Assembly (NCBI RefSeq): GCF_954871325.1
Contig: NC_088777.1
Span: 34,201,366 to 34,265,365 of the forward strand
Direction: 5' to 3'
Source of the DNA: Gordionus sp. m RMFG-2023
Lineage: Eukaryota > Nematomorpha > Gordioida > Chordodea > Parachordodidae
DNA length: 64,000 nucleotides
Position numbers and translations under genes: made by a program
Notes under the pieces: generated by a model
Told to the model about the DNA's origin: nothing
What the model saw: only the letters and a program-made list of their open reading frames with translations
The model's database searches: none
Part shown: in pieces, positions 58,813 to 64,000 of the stretch
How the letters are laid out: each line of letters begins with the position of its first letter
How positions within the stretch are numbered: position 1 is the stretch's first letter

Positions 58813-60800
58813 TCTCTAATTTAAAAGATGCATGAAAATTAGAGTGAGTTAGGAAAATAGTAAATTCAAAGAATGTATTGATTTATAAGAATAATCCATC
58901 AATGATTTTTTTAATTTCTACTTTAAAAAATTATTCAGATTTAAACCAACTTAAGACTATCAATGCTACTGAAAAATCTTCAAAAAAGAAAAACGATAAC
59001 CACTTGAGCATCATTTACGAAGAAAATTGTAATTATAAAAAACAAAAGAAAGGAATTTTTTTAAGAAAAATGGAAAGAATAAAATAATTGAAATAGGGAT
59101 ATTATAAAAGAAAAGGAAAAGATGAATAAGAATAGTAAGAAAGAACTAGATAAAAAAAAAAGTCTAATTAATGAATTCTAGATGATTTCAAAAATGGATA
59201 GTTAGAATGAATAATTGAGAAGATAGATATTAATAAATAAGAAAAATAACAGAGTGAATTAAACGATAAAGAATAAAAGAAAAGATAAATTATAATAAAT
59301 TAAAAGAAGTGAAGAGATGATTAGAAAAGAAAGAAATACGGGAAAGTAAAATTGAAATTTTTTATTTGAAAAATATATAACCAAATAATTTTGAAAGTAA
59401 TTAGGAAAATATTTATATAAATATACAAAAAAATTTTTAAATTTGTTTCTAAACCTTAAACATAAATATCTCAGTTTAAAAAAATGTGATATTCTACTCC
59501 AACCAATAAACTAATTACTTGTTTCTTGTATGATTGAAAAGGATAACAATTAAATGCTACCTACTAAATTATATCATAAAATAAAAAAAATTGATAATAA
59601 CTATGTTAGATTTTATGCAAGTTTTATGATGTATCGTCAACATATTTTTTAAAATAGAGTTATTATATATAAAAATAAATCTTAATTATTTTTTATTTTG
59701 AAAATATTAAAAGCTTCGCACGGTAGCAATAATACAACTACTTTATTAGCCTCTTACAACAATAAATCATTGGCTAATACTCAAAACGAGGAAAGCTAAG
59801 AACAATTATAATTTTTATTATAAATGATGAGCGGGGATATTTATTATAACTTTATATATGTTCCTTATATATAAGTATTATATCAATAAAAATAAGAAAT
59901 GTATAATTTCTTTCTTTTAACAATATGTGATATATTTTATTGGTTTGGAAACATTTTACACAACACTTTATCATGATATACTTAAAACTGAATTTATATG
60001 TTATATTTCGATAATATCTAACTTTTTGACTCCCTTTTAAATTTCAATATTTTAAAAAAATTTTAATTAATTTTTTGAAAATTTTTTTTATTGAAAAATA
60101 ACGAATATTTTTATTTTCATAAGTATTATCTTTAGTGTTGATTTAATGTGAGTAATAGAACCTTTTGTATGAGAGCATTTATTGCAAGATGGCGCAAATG
60201 TCTGACTTTTGAGTATCTGCAATATAATGAATGGTGGCCTTAACTATCGACCTGAATCTTGCATAAACTGCAGATGTGTGGGGTGACTATATTTGTGTTG
60301 AAATATGGAGGCCAATTGAGATCCGTAGTTCTTCTAGGGAGATAAGTGCCCAGATTCTTACTTAATTATCATCTATCTAATAACAACCAATTAGACAATT
60401 TAATTTATACTCTTTATTAGATCAAACAGTATATCACAAATATAAAATATAGGCAATTACTTTTAAAAATGTGAAAAAATCTGAAATTCCATATTTATAC
60501 ACATCAATGACCTAGCATATTTCTCTGAGAGGTAATAGTTTTCCCCATTACGCCTTGGAAATATATAGTCTTATGCTTGTGCATGCCTTTATGACCCCCC
60601 TTTAAAAATTTATAAAACGTCAGGTGAGAACATTGTCATAGGGATTTAATTCCATAATGTCAACGCAATTTGTTGTTCTGGTGGCACCATTTAACGTATA
60701 ATTGTGCTCCAAAATTTTGCATTATAAATGAGCTGCAAAATTATTTAGTTGCCTTATAATTTATAACAAAAAATATATTTCTTGTCTTCATATATAGGTC
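58813..60800. other. AT-rich stretch with a long purine-rich tract
   Basis: About 58975-59345 the plus strand is strongly purine-rich (A and G). The 69-codon lysine-rich ORF at 58878-59087 is probably a product of that bias. The stretch at about 60170-60360 is less AT-rich, but I could not read a gene from it. Confidence 0.4.
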
Positions 60801-60810
60801 TTCTCAATAG

Positions 60811-61100
60811 GAAATAAGCTCAGAGAAGCCATTTTCTGCAAATATTTCTGTCAATGTTTTAAATGCATTTCCAGATCATCCGCTGGGACATATGCATGAT
60901 TCGATAAGCACTTGCTTTACAATGAAGTTATCTTTAGTTTCAGAGACTTCTTTTAGTCCCAAATCATTTGTTATTATATTCACGCTTTACTTAAGATGGG
61001 AATTGTATTTTTCGGTACCTCTTCAAAATCCACCAATATCTTCCCCGGAAGTGGGGCTGGTGATAACTGTTTTGCCTCTCAAAATATTGAATTTTATCTA
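60811..61100 (+). pseudogene. Possible pfkB-family (sugar/nucleoside kinase) exon or pseudogene
   Basis: A pyrimidine-rich acceptor TTCTCAATAG at 60801-60810 precedes an open frame reading EKPFSANISVNVLNAFPDHP and later SFSPKSFVIIFTL. After a frame change near 60985-60996 the next frame reads KMGIVFFGTSSKSTN, then PGSGAGDNCFA. GAGD followed by CFA resembles the pfkB signature, in which the aspartate is the catalytic base, and the preceding TLG-x-x-G-like strand fits. It is closest in feel to pseudouridine-kinase-type members. The frame change suggests a pseudogene or a sequence error. The match is short and made by eye, so chance similarity is possible. Confidence 0.33.
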
Positions 61101-61109
61101 ATAAAATAT

Positions 61110-62156
61110 ATTATATGTTTATGTTTATCATCCTTGCATATAACTCATTCGCTTATTCAAATCAACAAATCTTATCAATAAAGTCCGCCGCTACTTCGAA
61201 TTAGGGATACACTGTTTATATTAAAAAAAATTAATTTGAAACATCTAATAAAAGGAAAATATTTTTTAAAATATAGCATCTTTAACACATATAAACTAAT
61301 CCCTATCATTGTAATGCAACATAATTTTAAGCTAACTACTAATGAGATCCATAAGCTTTGTATATTTTACATATCTTGTCCAAAAATATCGTTATCCTGG
61401 CCGTATTTCGATTTCCATTTTAATTTCTTCGCGTATCCTTGTCTTTTTCTTTACATCTCGCATTCCTTTTTTAAAAAATCTTGTTCCATTTTTTTTAATA
61501 TTCAGTTATTTTATTCCATTTTTTATAAAAAAAATCTACTTTTTCTTTTAATTTTTATTTTAATCCTATAATTTTGAGATTACAATATATATCATGTTAA
61601 GGACCATAATATACATAAGCAAAATCTAAGTAATACAAATTTTAAATTCTATTTTTATCTTTAAAAAAACTGTTGAATAATGTAATAATCATTCATGCCA
61701 AAAAATAATTTATGGTCACCGCCCAATAAAATAAAGCATTTAATATATTTTGACTTATAATGTATATATGTATTCAGTTACATCTTATATATCATCTTTA
61801 TTAACGATTACTTTTACCAAATGTCAAAAATATTTCCTATCACAAATTACATTAAATAAACCTGTAATTCTTAATTCAAACAGGTATTTTATTAACCGGC
61901 AAAAATTTAAATATATAATTAAAGGAAACTTTATATCATCCACTTCCCAAAAGATTTACCAATTTCAAAATCACAAAAATCTTTATATAAAAATCAACCA
62001 ATCCTTCATGTACAACTGTGCTGGATTTGTATATATTTTTGATACTGAATTTATATTTAGTTTTCTTTTGAGGTCAATAAGGTCCATGATGGTTTAGTAT
62101 AAATTCTAAGTCTAAGATATTTTCTTTATCTTTATTCAGCAATCAAAGTTCTACAA
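61110..62156. other. AT-rich stretch; unrecognised ORFs only
   Basis: ORFs at 61236-61571 (111 codons) and 61750-62097 (115 codons) are open but F/I/K/N/Y-rich. Neither shows a domain, signal peptide or splice context that I can support. Confidence 0.4.
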
Positions 62157-62588
62157 AATATATTGGTTAATGATGCCTACTACCTTAAGGTATTACCTAT
62201 CAAATTTGTATTTTGTTTATTTTTCATTTGGATAGGCACTACCAAATATATTTAGAATATATATTTGAAAAATCGTGATTTTTGGAAAGCGGCTATGGCC
62301 TAGTCGGCAAGAGCGTTTCTTACCAATCCGATGGTTATGGGTTCGAATCCCAGCAATGATCATTTTTTTTCTTCTTAAACTAGCTTGGTGGTTCCGTCCT
62401 TGGGGGGATCATATATAGGAGGCTGGACTCGACCACGTGTTTCCATTATAATATATATGTTAAATAATAAGCGTCTTATTACATTTTAATATATTTTGTT
62501 ATTTGGCAGTATGTATCAAATAAAATTGTAAAATCACGATTTGCTTACTATTGCCTTTGGTAGTAAGCATCATTATCCAAATATATTC
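62157..62588. mobile_element. Non-autonomous DNA transposon containing a SINE
   Basis: The left end carries ATATTGGTTAATGATGCCTA and the right end, read inward, ATATTTGGATAATGATGCTT. Both continue with ACTACC. An inner pair AAATCGTGATTT / AAATCACGATTT is also inverted. The TSD is unclear. A tRNA-headed SINE sits in the middle. Confidence 0.65.
62289..62455 (+). mobile_element. tRNA-derived SINE
   Basis: An A-box TGGCCTAGTCGG and a perfect B-box GGTTCGAATCC with a TGGG/CCCA T-stem are spaced as in a tRNA promoter for RNA polymerase III. The 5' acceptor strand GCGGCTA does not pair with the 3' side, so this is not a functional tRNA. About 90 bp of non-tRNA body follows (CTTGGTGGTTCCGTCCTTGG, AGGCTGGACTCGACCACG) and then an AT-rich tail, the usual SINE layout. 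Confidence 0.75.
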
Positions 62589-62599
62589 ATATAAACATA

Positions 62600-63090
62600 T
62601 GTTTTTTCTTTAACAAAAAATTGTTCTTTATACATCCATAAAAAGATAAATAATAACAATCAATCGCAAAATGAAAAAATAAAATGTTCATGGTTTGAAA
62701 TAAATCTCACTTAAGTTATAACAAAAAATGTCAATTTTAACGAAAATATAAAACGATAATATAAATTGATTTTTTAAGTTAAGAAACAACAAAAAAGATT
62801 TAACAAAATATATGAATTTCAAAGATAAAAAAATAAAAAGATTTTGTTATTGCCTTTAACATTTTTAAACGATTATATCTAACATTCCACCCTCTAATAA
62901 ACCCCGCCTAGGTTCTCCTCGGACATAAAAAAACGTTCTATTTTCTTGATCTTGTACACAAGTTGTTCTCTTTGCTTAGGGGTTTGCTTGCTTGTCCATT
63001 TTGTCCAAACGTTAACGTTGTCATTGTAGTCATCCTTCCATAGTAAGTATCCTATATGTTCTCGTTATATATTATTAATCTTTGTTATCG
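62600..63090 (-). mobile_element. LTR-element fragment: probable LTR and pol end
   Basis: On the minus strand AGAGGGTGGAA (polypurine-like) directly precedes TGTTAGATATAATC, the expected layout at a 3' LTR, so the LTR would end at 62891 in plus sense. Its other end is guessed at about 62600. Internal to it (63070-62895) the minus strand reads WKDDYNDNVNVWTKWTSKQT and on to FFMSEENLGGVY, a possible pol end. The fragment is incomplete. Confidence 0.45.
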
Positions 63091-63119
63091 TATAAGCACA
63101 ATTTGAAAGGGGGCATATT

Positions 63120-64000
63120 TTTCGAAAGTGGATTATTCAAACGCATATTTGCAATTGCGCATAATCGAAGATTGGAGGGGGTATCTCAGAGTATCCGGGA
63201 GAAGGGATTGCGAACAAGTAGAGAGAAAATTTACTGGGAGTAAGTTGTTATTCAGGACACGGAATAACTGAGTAGAAGTGCTGCCACTGGATAAGAATAT
63301 ATTGGATTTGAAAATATGGTGAAACCACAGCGGTGGTATAATCTTTTGTAGAGATCATCGTAAATTTTTACCATCAGTTTGTTGATAATCTTGCTGAAGT
63401 GGAGCGTCGTTGTGCAAGTTGTTGAAAACGGGAGTGAGATTTGAGGGGGAGACGATCAAGGTGCTACGTTTGAATGTCTGAAGAGGAAAATTGGGGAAGA
63501 ATCAATTTTGGTATGTTTTAACAATGAGTTGGAAGTGGTCTTGGCGGTACCGGTGTTGTTTTCTCGAGATTATTCCGGAATGCTGAAACAAGGTATTCGG
63601 TGATCGAACAAGAGTCCTTGACGGTAATTTTTGGGTTGATTTAATGCAGAAAATATTTGATTGGGCGGCGGTTTGTGGTGTAAACGGATCACAAGCAATT
63701 GATATATTTGTTTAAAAAATATAACAGAGTTGATGATATCTCTGAGGTTACAGAGATGGTTGTTGGTAGGGAGTTTTGATTTAATATGAAATATCGAAGA
63801 GGGCCAGAGAATTATTTGCTGGACATATGGCGGACAAAGGTGTGCTGGTGAGGGAAGAGATGATTATGATGAGAGAAAAGGTAGCCCGGTGAACTGGGAA
63901 GAAATATGCGTGGCGATGATGAAAGATAGAGATTTGAATCAAATAAAGGAATGCATAATGGGGTGTCGGCCATGGTGAGATGAAAATAAAGGGTACAAGA
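63120..64000 (+). pseudogene. Third Ty3/Gypsy fossil: RT end and RNase H, runs off the window
   Basis: The composition is clearly less AT-rich than the neighbourhood. Decayed plus-strand pieces read like the RT-RNase H junction of Gypsy elements (a FYHQFVDNLAEVE-like segment near 63370), the RNase H EQESLTVIFGL segment (about 63610), a TDHK-like segment (about 63690) and the SLRLQRWLLVG segment with YRRGPENYLLDI (about 63740-63830), all conserved in Gypsy RNase H. There are about ten or more breaks. No LTR is within the window. Confidence 0.65.

Noticed and set aside
61750-62097. 115-codon ORF as a host gene
   Set aside because: No domain, signal peptide, splice context or composition difference from noise ORFs in AT-rich DNA.
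62289-62363. Functional tRNA gene
   Set aside because: A and B boxes are good but the acceptor stem does not pair, and a SINE-like body follows.

Overview
This is a strongly AT-rich animal-type genome segment, probably from an invertebrate. The evidence is hAT, MULE and mariner-like transposons with exact target-site duplications (TSDs), Ty3/Gypsy LTR elements, RTE-type LINEs, a tRNA-headed SINE, and genes with short GT-AG introns. The species cannot be read from the sequence. There are no operons, rRNA genes, CRISPR arrays or other bacterial features.

Most of what can be identified is transposable elements, many inserted into one another. From 1 to 10,000 an old Gypsy fossil appears to be split by a long hAT (172-8460). 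That hAT carries a second Gypsy (395-6720), whose 3' LTR holds another hAT (4690-6600), itself interrupted by a small element. A composite hAT occurs twice in opposite orientation (10504-12625 and 24251-26406), and both copies carry the same smaller hAT at the same internal site. Between them lie a 184-bp MITE, a decayed RTE-type LINE (16680-19392), a pair of inverted repeats, and a hAT (20591-22471) holding another hAT. The second composite copy splits a mariner-like transposase gene (23243-26799).

Two MULEs with 9-bp TSDs and long terminal inverted repeats follow (26945-29014 and 32950-36847). The second is interrupted by a hAT (34053-36431) that holds a long open piece of a marine-invertebrate-type retroelement protein. 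A LINE (about 40190-47585) is split by a young Gypsy element (41768-47286) whose LTRs are nearly identical and which has an unusual extra small ORF upstream of gag. From 49640 to 52830 a satellite of about 172 bp is interrupted by a foldback-like element (49819-51980) whose arms are built from ACGCGT-containing tandem units. The right end holds hAT relics, a non-autonomous transposon with a SINE inside, and LTR-element fossils that run off the window.

Candidate host sequences are few: an intact 477-codon ORF with a likely signal peptide (37075-38508, minus), a three-exon gene that splices in frame to 182 residues (52993-53717, plus), and a weak pfkB-like exon or pseudogene (60811-61100, plus). 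None could be matched to a well-known gene with confidence. All identifications were made by eye from motifs; no database search was run.
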